NCBI GenBank assembly: GCA_907163375.1
Contig: CAJQUW010000879.1
Coordinates: 308,431 to 372,430, forward strand
Direction of reading: 5' to 3'
DNA from: Prostheceraeus crozeri
Taxonomy: Eukaryota > Platyhelminthes > Polycladida > Euryleptidae
Length of the DNA stretch: 64,000 bases
This document shows positions 34,863-47,561 of this stretch, piece after piece (the first letter of the stretch is position 1; every line of letters starts with the position of its first letter). A program made the position numbers and the translations under genes. The notes beneath the pieces are model-generated. The model saw nothing but the letters and a program-made list of their open reading frames with translations. It searched no databases and was not told the origin of the DNA.

Positions 34863-36814
34863 ATTCGTGTTGTCTTACTTTGCATGTTTGAAACAAACTC
34901 TGTTGTGAGATAGGAAAAATGTCGAGATTTTATTTCGTTAGTTTCTTAGCTTCGCATTAAAGTTGAAATCAGCGATCGTTGAATAATGAACGAGAGTTCG
35001 TTTTCATGCGCTACGATAAACGATTTCGATAAAAGAAATTGTAGACCGATTAGAAGGTAGCCGTGGCATCGATCGTTGAATTTATCGACATTCACAGAAA
35101 GGGAAGCATTTAGTAGGCTGACAATCATTAGTAGAACGCTATTGAGGGCGTTTATAATCCGATTATTCGATGAAATACGTGATATTTGATTTAAACCAAC
35201 ATTACTTTTCATTATTTGACAAAATATAAGCCAAACTGCTATTATTTTTGTACATAATTTTCAAGCAAATTTCAACAGTTAATAGGGCCATCTAAAGCAA
35301 AAGCCAACATTGCAAAGAAACAAAATTATAAGATCAAAGCTCAAAATATTAGCATCTGATATTCGAACTATTCACCTCTGTTTTTAATGATCACAACTTA
35401 CCGTGGTCTTGAATTGATGGAATAGGTGTCTCTATGATGTTAATATTGAATCGAATTCAGATTTGCATACTTTTGGCATCTAATATCTGATCACTGTCAC
35501 TGTGTTAACATGTGTTGTTGATGCGCGTGTGAAAGTGCCATACTGCTCCCTACCACACTTGTGTTGTAAATATGTATTTGTAATCAATTACATTTTTTGA
35601 TGAGTAATTTGTAATTGTAATCAATTACATTTTTAGCCATGTAATTGAGAAGTAATTGCAATTACATGTACTATGCAGTCAGCACAGCTTAATATTCATT
35701 CCGCACGTAGCTTAAATTACTTGTCTACCAAGACGCGCAGTTTCCGTCTGTTGAATTGACTCTCTTCGTCGATAAAGTGTAGATATGCCTAGATGTGTAC
35801 CGGTGTACAAAGACTGGTATTTTTCTAAAAGAAATTTATGACGAAGAATATTTCCAAAATCTAAATTAAGTGCCGGTGTTATGACATTCCTTCCCTTTAA
35901 CATTTATTGCTGAACTGAAAATGTAAATCAGAAAACTGCTCCCCTCGCAAAAGGAGAGGCAAATAAATTCTTCTAGAAGCCAATGTTAAAATCTTGAAAT
36001 CAATTTAAATCTTTTAAGTGATGCAATTGCAAGTAACGTAAAGTGTCCTAGAAGCCACATGTCTCGATATCCCAATCCTGTATCTTTAGTTTGAATCGCA
36101 TGTAAGGTGAAGCAACTTGGGGAGAATAAAAGTTGGTAATTCAATATTATTCCTACAAGCGTCGTCTGGTTTTCTGAGAAGCAATTGTAATTAAGCTAAG
36201 AAAATCCGCATGGAAAAAGAAGTGGGTGGGATTGGGAAACGCATAGTGTAATGTTGACAATGATCTAAAGCAATTGCAAAGTTAGATTTGCAATTAGCAA
36301 GTTAGTGAAATTTCGACGGGCATTATTTTATCTACATTGTGCATGCAAAATGCAGCATTTGTTAATTATTGCAGGTGCACTAACTTAGGCGATTTGCCAA
36401 TTCGTCTTTAGAAAGATTTCTTCATGTTCTTGATATGCAGGTTTTAGGTAAATCTGAATTCGATGTCAACATCGCAGAACGAGATATACCCCCGGCATAT
36501 CTATTTAAGACTGCAGGGAGCTACAATCATCAAAAGACTAAAGCCTGAACTATCGAAAAATGAATGGTTCGAATGTAAATGCTAATATTTTGGCTTAGCG
36601 GCACGAGCATGTGTTTACTTTCCATTGTTAGTGTTGCTTCAGAAGACCGTATTAGCGGTTAGAGTTTGCCTCAAAAATGGTGACATAAACATTGGCAGTT
36701 TGGTTTATATCTTGTTATCTAATTTAAAACCAACAAAAATGATACCTAAAACCAATTAAAACGACAGGCATAATAGTTGCCCGAATTCTCAATGAGTCCG
36801 ATGCTTTTCATATA
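34863..36814. other. No gene seen; hAT-like subterminal repeat at 35560-35670
   Basis: At about 35575-35665 there are alternating TTGTAATCAATTACATTTTT and related words in both orientations, like the subterminal repeats of hAT elements. No full element was delimited. The rest has no recognisable content; the minus-strand frames at 34946-35212 and 35712-35903 have no motif. Confidence 0.4.
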
Positions 36815-37771
36815 CTATAAAGCAGGGATCGGCTATCTTAATCACCCCGCGTGCCATTGGATCAAGTTTAACTTCTTGTGGGCCGCAACCCTAGAAGTCG
36901 TCAGCCATTACAAAACCAATCCTCACTGTGACTTGAAAACAAATCACAAACCGAAAGAAACTAACAAAGAAAGCAAAGAAACTTACGCTTTCCAATTTCG
37001 TTAATGGACAAATCATAAAAAGAACTTGTAGTTATAATTTATTATGAATATGGATTACATTCTATAGAGAAATGATATGCACAACAAAATATTAGGCTGC
37101 GGATGGCTGAATGTTCTACCAATTTTCACCTTTTCTACCATGAAAAGCCCCCAACTTGAAAATGAAAGATTATGTGCATCTGAGTGTGTCCGTAGCAAGA
37201 TGATGTACAAGAGGAGATGTTGGCCGCGAAGGGCTATCAGATCAAGAAGATGGAAAGAACAGAAAAAGCAGTGATTAAAAGAAAGTGTGATGTTTTACTG
37301 ATCGATAGACACAGGAATGAAGGCCTACGGAAGAAGGTGAATCGAGATTGCATTTCCGAGCTGTTCTGCGGAGCGAAGAAAGCTACAGCGATCTAGCCAT
37401 ATTATGAGAAGAGACGAATGTGACTCGATGAAAAGAAATCATTTCAGCTTGATGTCATAGGCAGGAGAACAAGGAAAACATGATCAGATGTCATATCCGA
37501 TATTCTTCGAGCACCTGACCTAAATTCAGCAATGATCTACGATCAGCAGAAATGGAGGCGCGCTATCCAAAAGCAACAACCATCTGATCCCGTTTAACAC
37601 GGAAGAGGACTGAAAACGGAGAAATATAAAGAAAGCCACCTACACTGTACTGCAGACTTCGTGAGTCGCAGTTGGGTAAGCAATTTTGAAATAGAATCGT
37701 GGGACGCACCAGAAGGGTTCGCGGGCCGCATCTGGCCAGCGGGCTGCAGTTTGCCGACCCCTACTGTAAAG
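36815..37771 (+). mobile_element. Non-autonomous hAT-type element carrying a LINE tail
   Basis: The element proper is 36823-37763. It starts CAGGGATCGGC and ends GCCGACCCCTA, inverted repeats with two mismatches (CAGGGATCGGC versus TAGGGGTCGGC). It is flanked by CTATAAAG (36815-36822) and CTGTAAAG (37764-37771), an 8-bp duplication with one mismatch, as expected for hAT. The right end reads GCGGGCTGCAGTTTGCCGAC, the familiar GGGGTCGGCAAACTGC-type hAT terminus in reverse. A LINE-derived segment lies inside at about 37200-37590. Confidence 0.75.
37200..37590 (+). mobile_element. LINE ORF2 C-terminal fragment
   Basis: Broken frames read HIMRRDECDSMKR, then LDVIGRRTRKT-SDVISDILR and YDQQKWRRAIQ. 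This is the C-terminal plan of one group of LINE proteins: H-V-x-R-x-x-D, a G-R-R-x-R-G-R-P-like basic block with a tryptophan (here a stop), and D-R-x-x-W-R. There is at least one frame change and one stop. It lies within a hAT-type element, so either it inserted there or the DNA element captured it. Confidence 0.6.
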
Positions 37772-40544
37772 CCTCTGATATGCCGCCAACCTGATATATG
37801 GTTCGAAAAAAAGACCGGCTTCTTCTAATATACCCCCACCTATGAATAGAACGTCATTTTTACAATACATACGAGCCGCATATTACTTCAGGAGTATAAT
37901 ATTACCTAATTAAAATCATAAACAACATTCTCCCAAAGTATTACGTGTATACATTTGTAGTTTCACTTTATGCACTACTTGTTATGCGCTTTTTTAGAAT
38001 GCGTGTGCCGTGTACTTTATATACTCCTATACATGCTGTGTTGTAGGAAACCTAAAAAGAAATTTGACTGAATTTGTGGCCGACATTTAATTTGCTAATG
38101 TAAGAATCGCTTATTCGATATTTATACGCATTGAAAAGTGACTTTTGTGCTATGTTGTGTACACCTGCTTTACTTCTCCATTGTTTGCATTAACACTACG
38201 ATAAGCAATATCATTAATGCAATACTATTTACTTTCGCGATCTAATGTGTAGATCTAGTTTACGAAGCAATAACTTTTGTCGAAATTTGTAGTTAGTGGG
38301 TCGCGATAAGAAAATGGTATATTCGAAAACTTTATTCATAGAATTTTAACCTTAACTTTTGATAGCTATTGCTTAATTAAGTATGCGTAGGCCTTGCCGT
38401 AATATGTGACTATCACAGATGCTTTTCAGACGTGCCGATATCTAATTTTATAGTAGGGAGGCATTTTTCAAAATAAAAGCTTGACTAAAAAAGAATATCA
38501 TGAAATTAATTAAATTTCTTTTGACAAGGTGATAATCGAAAAATAGACTGCCAACTGTCCAAAGAACGCAACCTCTAATAAACCGCCATATGAGCGGAGG
38601 GATTGAAAAGCAGTGGCCGTCTATTAGGGTTTTGCGGCATGGTTTACAGCAAGTTTATAATAAAGCTGCAAGCTGTAGTATCTTGAGCACTCACTCAATT
38701 ATTTTTGAATACCACAACCTGTTTTCGAAGCACAAGCTTGCTTCTTAATTCATTTTGTAGTAGCATGATGTCTGAATCACAGTTAACCTGGAGTGGATTT
38801 GCAGATAATTATTAAGTGAGTCATAATTTTTTAGTTATTCTTTGTAAAAAAGTAAATAAAACATGATAATTATAAGACCATTTCATCTACCATAAATCTT
38901 ACTATTGAACTTTTTTATTGTCCACTGATATTATGAGATTTGCAATCAGCAAGTTAGTTAAATTTGTCATTTAAAATCGGTTTATCCACACCACTGGTAA
39001 ATCGCCTACGTTAGTACGCTTGCGATAACACTGACAAACAAAGATTTTGTACATCTGTGCTTTTCTACTGTTTTATATAATTCGAATGTCCTCATCTCGA
39101 AGATAGCGTCCATTTTTTCATTCCACCGTTACTTAAGCAAACTTATGAGGTTTAAGATAGTTTTAAAAAACACACACATCACTACTCATTATGTGCTATA
39201 TTTAAGCCTTAATTAGATAGTCACTAATCTCTTTTGTTAGAATTTATGGTATACTGCCTGAAGGAGCATTTCAATATCCGTTACCTGCACACATTTAGCA
39301 TACTTTGTCCATAGGCTTATATTGAAATTTATTGAATTTATTGGAATAGTTCGATATTGATGTCATGCACTGTCTTCTTGAATCAGATGACGCTTGTATC
39401 ATGATGAGATCAAGAGTTGTAGGAAAAAAGGATGCATTATTTCGAAATGTTTCATCTCAGACTGGTGTCTGTACAGTGACAGCTTGATATCCAGTTTAAC
39501 AGCTGTGCTTCTGAAAAACATTACTGTCTGTACCTGTAATACCAGGTTCATATTCAACAGACAAGCTTATGAAAAATGAACTTCTGTCACAGTCAAAACA
39601 ATCTTGGACTTTTTTCACTTCAGTTTGTATCAGTGGAATGTATGTATGTGTGTGTGCAGACTTTCAAATGCTGCCGATTATAATGGGTCAAAAATGGATT
39701 TACCACATATCCTTGTATGTTGTCTATGTGAGACAGTCGCAGGCGATCATAAAAATACTCAGCTCAGTAATCTTCCTTTCGGAGAACAAAACGTGGAAAA
39801 CAACCCATTGATAAACCAAGCACCTAAAGTGATTTTTCAGCTTTCATTAATTAAACTCGGGCTAGAAAAGTATTTAGTCAAATAATTGAATCCAGATATT
39901 CGGACTTGATTCGTCGCATATTTCCTAGCTTGTCTGATGTTGCATAGTCAACTGAACTAGAAAATTCAATGAAATTTAAAGCATCACATATATATCATTT
40001 CAATGTTCTATTTATGGATCTTTTGAAAATTTTAAAAACAGCCATTATGGGAACTTGATTGACAACCTGTTGTGATGCTTTGCGAACGGTTGTGTGCAGG
40101 AACTTGAAAGGAATGGATTATTAAAACAAGTACTGGTGGTCATCACAGCACTTCTAAGGATTTCACCAGCTTTCACGTTCGTTCCCAACATCTCTTGACG
40201 CTGCTGTCATTACCTATCCCAGAAAGACCTGTCGTCGATAACTGATGTGATGATACTTTGATATTTTTGAAATTAAATTATAGTACACCTTACGAAGTCG
40301 AGTGAAAGTCGTTTCTACCATATTTATTTATGAAACAGTTTCGATGAAAAACGACGTACTAACGAATTTGAGAGTGAATATACAATCACGAAACATTTGC
40401 TATTTTATCAGAACAATGCAAAAATGCATAAGTATTTATCAAATCAATTTCCCAGACAATTGCACTACGAGGAATGATGTTACATCAACTTTTCTGAGAA
40501 AAAATGTGCATAGAATCTGATAGATTCAACCCCGAAAAGACGCG
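37772..40544. other. No gene seen
   Basis: AT-rich sequence. Two blocks (about 37775-37850 and 38570-38640) share strings like CCTCTAATAAACCGCC and CTCTGATATGCCGCC and may be remains of a short DNA element. No coding gene was recognised. The overlapping frames at 39394-39885 carry no motif. Confidence 0.4.
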
Positions 40545-40670
40545 AGCACGAGTTTTCTCGGATTTATGATGAAAGCGGTAATCCAACCGGACCCGACTTC
40601 AAAATTGTCCTATTCGAACCCGACTCGAACCCGTACTTTCGGGTAGGGGTTCGGGTCGGGTTTTGATCGC
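40545..40670 (-). repeat. CCCGACCC-rich dispersed repeat, copy 2
   Basis: The reverse complement of this block follows the order of the copy at 3171-3290 (CCCGACCCGAACCCCTACCC, then GGACAATTTTGAAGTCGGGT, then GGTTGGATTA and ATCATAAATCCGA). The plus strand at 40641-40660 reads GGGTAGGGGTTCGGGTCGGG, a textbook four-run G-quadruplex motif. Confidence 0.65.
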
Positions 40671-43600
40671 TTATCTTTAATCAAGACACACAAGGAGACT
40701 TTCGTTTCTTTTTCTGACCACTCGGCACAAAGTCAATGTTCGCTACATATCTTTTGGGTATCACTGTATCTGAGACTGCTTCCACAATCCCTTGCAGGAC
40801 CTAACCGTTCCGGTGCGTATACCATTCTCCCTGCAGTGCACGACAACCAAACAGCAACCACACAATTGATAGGGTTCGCCCCGATTCCCCAATGTGTCAA
40901 ATTGCCCGGCACGAAACGCATAAATATCTGATGAGTTACACAATACTACGACCTATAGTTGAAATGATGAACGCATATGTAATCAAAAAATTATTATTGA
41001 AAAAATGCCGGTTGAAATTCTGTTATTTCTATTATAGCCCGCCATCAAGCAGAACACGTACTAAGAATGCAAGAAATCATAGAGTTTGCGAGGTGATTCT
41101 ATGTATCAATATATATAGAATATGTATCTATATATTCTATTTCGCTTTAGAACAATGTATGCAAATTAGAAAGTAATTAGGCTGTGTGTGGATGACCGCA
41201 ACTAGCAACAATATTTGTGAATTATTAGAACATTCTGAAGATATCTACATCCGATACTAGTTTATGATGACATTGTTCATACAGAAGTTATTTCTCTGCG
41301 GGAATCCATTTTATTGCTGAAAGAAAATTACTTCGTAAGCGCTTGATAATAACCGGAGTCCAATTTTATTATGAAAAGGTTATTGTATTTCCAAGTCGGT
41401 CTTATCAATAGGTTTTCCACAAAGAAAATGATACATCAACATGAAAGAAGTTAGTTCCCATCTTCCTATTTATTGCGTTTTTAAAGAGAAAATTATTGGA
41501 TAAAAAGTACATACAAAGAAGAACAAGAAATATAAAACACAGCAAAATTAGCAATGCCTTCAAACATCTTCTCGGCCGAAGTATAATTTTCACATACAAG
41601 ACGTTTTGTGGAAAATCGTCTTTAAACAATCAAATGCAACTGCTGGATAATATCTTCTCGCCTTTCTACTTCCTTTTGCTTGAACTGAACGACTATATTC
41701 CCAGTTCGTAAGCGGTGCACCATATGTACGAATTTTGTGCGCTTAGGACATCGGAAACGAAGAGAATTTTTGTGTTTATTCATCATTATTAGAACTGCAG
41801 GGTATGAAATCGTGTGTTCTGAGAAAATTTGATTCTTAGTAGTTTAATACGTGAGAACAACTGCGAATGAATGAATCTGTGAGTTTCGATTACAGCAAAC
41901 AAGCAAACAAACGCAATATTCCTGACAAACAGAAATTCTTTCTAGATAATAGTTTTGACATGTTTTGAAAACGAAAGTGTATTCACTTGGAACCAGTCAC
42001 GTAACTAAAGTACTTGCGCTAGTGAAGCACAGATTTCGCATTTTTAAAAAAATTTGATGTTATAAATGTTTTCATCAATTTTGCAATACCACCAAACTTT
42101 TCTTTACAAAATCAGCTTAAAATGAAATCCAATAGTCTGCCATTAATATCAAAATCGGCACAACACAATCCACCAGATTCAAAGTTAGACTTCAATGTAC
42201 CGCTTCAGCAGTTATTGTACGTTTAGAATTGGAGATGTAGAGATGGGTGCCAGTTTCGCATGAGGTTCTTAAGTGCTACCAGAAGACTACCATTCTTGGC
42301 CTTTAATTAATCTTCGTTCAAGGCGATTTTGGGTGTAGAAATTACACCCAGATTTTACACCCAACCGTGATCTGTTATGCGCTTAGAAAAGAAGTCCTCG
42401 AAAATCTCTTCTGATTACACATTCTATCAGTCCTGGCCTACCCAGACGGCCAGCGTCCACTGCGCCATCTGCCGCCTGGCCATCAGGGGAACAATGGATC
42501 GCAAGCTTGCATGTAGCTGCAGGACAATGTGTTTTCTTGCGACCAAGTCACGGATGATATCATATGAAATTATGAGATCGTTGCTTTCTAGGCTGCACAA
42601 GCCTACTTTGCTACCGAACGTAACAACGCTACTGCGATCAGCCTGCGACGAAGAATGCAAAAAATTAAAGAGTGTCTTGATTCGATCGTTAACTCAAAAA
42701 AATACTTGCATGCAACCTTTCGTATATTCTCAAAGTACATTGAGCCATACTATCAATTAGCTGAAAGATAAAATATGCTTGATGACAGCAAAATTTTTCT
42801 ACGTACAAAAATATGATACGTTATTAATGAAATCTCACAAAGTGAAAAATTGCACTGAATATTCTGACTGCAGAAGATGGACAAAATGTTGAACAAAGTA
42901 CTTTCAGTCGAGATACAGCTACGAAATCGAACATGGAGGCACCAATAGGATGAGACAGACATAACCACCTAGCGCTCTTGAAAGACATCAGCTACAGAAA
43001 TCAAAATTGAATTATGGTTGGATTGGTCGGGATAACCCTTCTAACGTTCCACTGTTGGACTTCTGGGTATGGAGCCAGATGCGAAATTGTGTTCAATATA
43101 CACCGTAACCAAAGCATCTGCATGAATTTAGACGAGGACTAACATTATTTATTGGACAACTTAAACAAAAGTTAAGTAAATAAAGGGTTAATTAATTATC
43201 GTGCTTAAAATCACTTTGTCATGCGCCGTGAGCTATGCATACGCTGTGATAAAAGTCATGGAACACGTTTATTGTTTTGAAATAAAGGTACTAAGTGGAC
43301 TTCGACTTTTGGCTCTTTAAATATTGTAAAACCAATGTAATGTTGCATAATAGCAACTTGTAAAAATCCGCAAGAAGATCGCGAAGACCCTGTATATTTC
43401 AATGAAAATCATTTATATTACAAAGGTAGTCAAATGCATGCAAATGGCATTTTGAAATTTTCCAAGATTATTATCGCTCTGAAAATGTGATAAGTCACAT
43501 GCCAGTGCCATAAATGATGCATGTTATTGATAAATTATGTCAGCATTTCGGCTTTATCTCAAAATGCCACAAAACCCACAAGATAAAATTTCGGGTGTCT

Positions 43601-43671
43601 ATCATGCGCGTATTTCAAGCCTGCATGCGCTACAAAATTGACATTTGCTAGATGCAAAAGAAATTGAATAC
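40671..43671. other. No gene recognised
   Basis: A less AT-rich patch at 40780-40925 is open in two minus-strand frames but shows no family motif. A second patch at 42425-42500 includes, on the minus strand, CAGATGGCGCAGTGGACGCTGGCC (split: CAGATGGCGCAGTGG, ACGCTGGCC), which resembles a pol III A box, but no B box follows. The 127-codon plus-strand frame there (42377-42760) has no recognised domain. The rest is AT-rich without features. Confidence 0.4.
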
Positions 43672-43879
43672 ATAATAATAATAACAAACGTTTTTATTTC
43701 ATAATGAAAATCACGTTACAAGTCACAGGTTGCGAATAATTTCAAGTTACAGGTAAGTAGCATCAGTCACTAAAAATACACATGAGTTTACACCAAACAC
43801 GATCGAGTAGGCAGTGCTTATGCAGAGTTTGAAAGACTGATACAGCTGGGGATGAAAGAATCATGTCTACGTTTAGTCT

Positions 43880-45461
43880 TCATAAGTGGAACACAAAGTT
43901 TTCTAGAGAAAGGGAGCCGTTTGGGAAATAGTTCATGGAGAAAATGGGAAGGATATTCCATACGATGAAAAAGCTTAAGTGCCTGATTCTGCCGGCGCAT
44001 AGATAGCAAAGGTAAACATTCGTCCTTGCATATACTTTTCCACAAATAATGCGATGACACTGCCGTTGGATCTTTTCGATTTTTTCGCAGTTCTGCTTAC
44101 TAAGTCCTATGAAAATTGGATTACAATATTCAAGGATACTAACAATGAATGCCTGATATAAAGTAATCAAGTCGCGTTTTGCTAAAAACATTTTCAGTCG
44201 TCTGAGCACAAAAATATTCATATACGCTTTCTTACAAATACATGTATATGTCACATGTGCATCCCATGTCTTTGAGGGTTCATAAATAACATTAAGAATT
44301 TTTACAGATGGTTCTAAGGTATACGAACAGCTAATATAGACAGACTGTTTCCTGAAGGCAATAACTTTAGTTTTATCAGAATTCAAAAAGTAACCCATTC
44401 CTGGTACACCACTCACTGATATGTACAATTTCATCATTGATTATATGGTCAACACTCGCAGTCTTGTCTTTGGATAATGGGAGAACAGTCATGACATCAT
44501 CGGCATATTTAATAATCTTGGCAAATGAAGCATGAGGCAACAATGAGCTGACGTGAAGGCAGAAAATATACGGGGATAACACGGAGCCTTATGGGACGTT
44601 CGATGTAATCCTTTTAGTCGAGCTTACACAACCATTATCAAGGCGGACACATTGGGTACGATTCTGTAAAAAGTTTGCGCACCATGCGATGAAACGGGGT
44701 GGGAGATTTGACCGTTGGAGCGACTTGAGAAGGGATTCGTGGTGTAAAGAATTGAAGGCTTTCCTCATGTCAAACGACATAAGTAAAACAGCCGAAGTAT
44801 CGTCCGATTCTAGCTGCTGTGTGATGAATTCTTGCAAAAATACATGTGCATGAACAGTGGAGCAATTTGGTCGAAAGCCAAATTGAGTTTTCCCATACGA
44901 TTCCACCAAAACATCTTTAATGCTGACTAGCACACATCGCTCGAGGATCCTAGAAAATGTCGGCAGAACAGAAATAGGTGTTAAGTCGAGGCGTAGGTTA
45001 AGCGATCCTGTTCTTCTTTTAGGCACAGGGGTTATGTTGGCATGCTTCCATCGCGCAGGTATGGTACATGATTCTATGGATAAGGCAATGAGGTGGGTAA
45101 GTGGGCCTGCAAGGCAGTCACTTGCACAACGCAATAATCTAGGCGGCAAATTATCACTACCTGTAGCTTTACAGTCTTTAAGGCATTCAAGGAAATGGCG
45201 GACTGTTTAGATTGAAACATCAGGTGACCAAACTGTAGAAGACTCAGGCAAAGATCTCTCACGAATTTCCGATGAGATACAGTCCCAGTTTGGTGCGGCC
45301 GACCATGACTCAGAGAAAGCCCCGCTCATTGCATCAGCAGCATCTTCATACGAAGGGTAAGATCGAATCAGCGAACTCAACGACGAAGTTTTCCTGCTAC
45401 TCAGATAGTTGCTGGCGATTTTCCATAAACCTCCTTTCTTTTTTTTGTTTGATAAGCCCAT
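43880..45461 (-). pseudogene. LINE reverse transcriptase domain, broken
   Basis: Pieces in three frames. Linker and finger region: 45207-45461. RT core: 44589-45149, with DLTPISVLPTFSRILERC and the first catalytic aspartate in MSFDMRKAFNSL. This piece ends at a stop just after SNVP, where relatives have G-V-P-Q-G-S. The next piece (44376-44582) holds IIKYADDVMTVLP, the catalytic YADD. The last piece (43880-44437) holds LEYCNPIFIGLSKQNCEKIE and QRQCHRIICG. All major RT blocks are present in order, but frame changes near 44440 and 45200 and a stop at 44589 make it non-functional. Confidence 0.85.
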
Positions 45462-46440
45462 TTCCTTTTCGACTTCTCAATCTCCTCCTTGACTTTAGAT
45501 TTGAAATGGTCATACAAACCATAATCACCTACCCTGAAAGCTTGGTATCTCGTATTTATTAGATCCTTTATCACAGGAGAGATCCAGGGCTTGTCACGTT
45601 CACTGAAGGGAATTAGTGAAAAAGGAATGGAATTCAGCGAATCATAAATAACTGAGTAAAACCAGTCACACTTTTCATCAATAGAAAGGTCAGAACGGTA
45701 GAAAGTCTGGCAAGGATACGATTCTATTACATTGCAAAATTTCACGATATTGCTCGACCGAAAATCATAGACTTTCCTGAGAGTAGTATTCGAGGAAATT
45801 CCGTCCTTTGTCTGAATGTAAACAGATCTATGATCAGAATAACCAATTCCGGGACCAACTTGAACATCATGATACAATGGAATGAGAAACTTATCCATGA
45901 GAATTTGGTCAAGGATTGCATCTCCACGAGTAGGCTCGCTCACTGTTCCATCCAAATCAAATAGTTGCTGTAAGTTAGTAGACGGAAATCTATTCAAATC
46001 ACCTGCAATGACAACTTTTGCTTCATTGGTATCTAAGAACAATTCGATATTACTTGTCAAATAATTATGTAATTCATTATATTGAAGATAGATTGGGAGG
46101 AATGTAGATCGATATCAACAAAATTTTCTGATGTGAAAGATATAACCAGACATCCTCAACGGAAAATGAACAGGATGATTCAGTTTGAAAAACCTGGCAC
46201 GAAATTGAGTTAATTACGTAGGTAATAACGCCTCCTCCTTTACGTCCGTCGCAACGATCATTTCTGAAGGGTGAGTGAAATCCAGGTAACGAAATACAGT
46301 CATTCGAAATCAAAGGAGATAACCAAGACTCACATACAATCAAAAGGACAAACTTAGGGACATTTTAAAGATAGTCACCCAGGTCCAGTGATGTAGATGC
46401 AGCATGAAGACACTTGCTGATAAAATTGAAGTTGTAAGAA
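45401..46440 (-). pseudogene. LINE endonuclease domain (APE type), broken
   Basis: The N-terminal half (46077-46343, with faint similarity up to 46440) contains CESWLSPLISND and a DRCDGRKGGGVITYVINS motif, matching E-T-W-L and R-x-G-G-G-V of APE endonucleases. A frame change near 46070 separates it from the second half (45401-46060). That half has VVIAGDLNRFPS (catalytic G-D-x-N), SEPTRGDAILDQIL and GYSDHRSVY (catalytic S-D-H). The three hallmark motifs survive, so the domain was functional when the copy inserted. A lysine-rich linker follows (about 45410-45520). Confidence 0.85.
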
Positions 46441-47305
46441 ATTTTTTTTATATACAGAGCGGTGGCCATATAGGTAGATACAATTCAAACTTACTTTCTG
46501 TACACACAGGAATTATCAAAAGTTGATTGAATTGAGTCAATTGGCACACATGATTTTGCTTCCATTTGCTTCAATAGTTGATTATACGATCATATGGAGC
46601 TATTATACGTATAGACCATTATATTACATATCATGGAGCTTGAATACACACGTAATCAAATGTAATCAAATTTAACAATCTCCACATCCAAGAATGTAGC
46701 TACATTTACTTCATAGGTTTACTCACTGCTCAGCTCTCTACATACTGATTGAAATTAGGCTACTATGTGACTTGTAAAGCAATACGTTGAAGTGAATCAA
46801 ATTTGAAAATTCAGCATCAAGAATTATTCTATTCAAATGGTGATTAAATTTTTAATTAATATTGATTAATTGTTTGGCCCAATTTAATTGCCACTGGAGC
46901 CCTGGTCAGTTTTCGTCACCTACAATTGGACCTTCTTGTTACGCATGTGAGTATTTTCTTCTATTTAAGCGCATGTCAAATTTCATTGACAGCAAATCAT
47001 TGATTTTATCTTAGTGACATTAGCTTCATAACTCCTCATGAGCTCCATTAAGGATAGCTTGTTTAAAGTGGTCATAACCCAGTTTCCCGATTATCGGCGG
47101 ATTGGCAGATATCCTATCCGCCATGTCGGAAATGAATATCACTCTCATGTCAATGCAACTATCCCAGATTTACACACGTTCTTGTAAACAGGACATCATA
47201 AATTTACATGAAGCATCTTGGCAACCGAATTATCATTTCAGACCTCAACTGACATACTCGTTATACTCGTCAAGAGTGGTGTGAATTGCCAATACAACGA
47301 CAGAA
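46441..47305. other. Repeat trace and upstream region of the candidate secreted-peptide gene
   Basis: At about 46800-46890 lies an AATTG-rich block related to the element at 22915-23745, including AATTCAGCATCAAGAATTAT and TTGTTTGGCCCAATTTAATT. From 46900 on, no gene was recognised, but a good acceptor-like string, AATTATCATTTCAG, ends at 47241 and could start a leader exon for the gene at 47306. Confidence 0.4.
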
Positions 47306-47561
47306 ATGAAATTTTGTGCCAATATTCATCAGTCGATCTTTTTACAAGCCGCGATTGCGGTCGTATTCACAATCCTGATTAACCATGGGGGATGTGCGCC
47401 AGCCGTGAATCAGGTAAGACATCTAAATAGCTGTTTACACGATTGGCTCGCACGAATCAATCAATCTTCATAAATTTTATTTTAAGGAAAGCCTTTCGAA
47501 ATGCCTAAATACTATTCCTGGGATCCATGAAGCTGCTGATACGCAGATTAATCTTGAATAA
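47306..47561 (+). CDS. Candidate two-exon gene for a 60-residue secreted peptide
   Basis: Exon 1 (47306-47413) begins at an ATG preceded by CAGAA (A at -3). It encodes 36 residues shaped like a signal peptide: a short polar start (MKFCANIHQS), a hydrophobic core (IFLQAAIAVVFTIL) and a likely cleavage site after GGCA. It ends at CAG followed by a GTAAGA donor, a strong splice site. A 73-bp intron ends in a TTTTATTTTAAG acceptor at 47486. Exon 2 (47487-47561) keeps the frame: ESLSKCLNTIPGIHEAADTQ, then INLE and TAA. The stop overlaps AATAAA, a possible polyadenylation signal. The mature peptide would be about 29 residues with one cysteine. I do not recognise the family. Exon 2 contains no GT, so no further coding exon can follow it. 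Signal peptide, donor, acceptor and frame agreement together make this better than chance. Confidence 0.5.

Larger units (their letters stand above)
43672..46440 (-). mobile_element. Nearly full-length, broken LINE (APE endonuclease plus RT)
   Basis: A minus-strand non-LTR retrotransposon of about 2.8 kb. Read 5' to 3' on its own strand, it has endonuclease, linker, reverse transcriptase and a C-terminal region, then an untranslated end that finishes in a (TTA)n tail. On the plus strand that tail is CATAATAATAATAAC at 43671-43685. Such microsatellite tails are usual for CR1/L2/RTE-like LINEs. The 5' limit near 46440 is inferred from where protein similarity fades. The element is interrupted by several frame changes and stops and cannot be active. 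It is a different family from the LINE at 11.6 kb, whose tail is CT-rich. Confidence 0.85.

Noticed and set aside
40733-40943. Two overlapping minus-strand frames with many cysteines or tryptophans
   Set aside because: Both frames are open over the same bases and neither matches a family; it adjoins a GC-rich repeat and may belong to it.
41095-41145. AT-rich palindrome around TATATATAGAATATGTATC
   Set aside because: Low-complexity sequence; such palindromes arise easily in AT-rich DNA.
42377-42760. 127-codon plus-strand frame over a GC-richer patch
   Set aside because: No domain, start context or splice support was seen; an overlapping minus-strand frame is equally open. The A-box-like string there has no B box, so no SINE is called.
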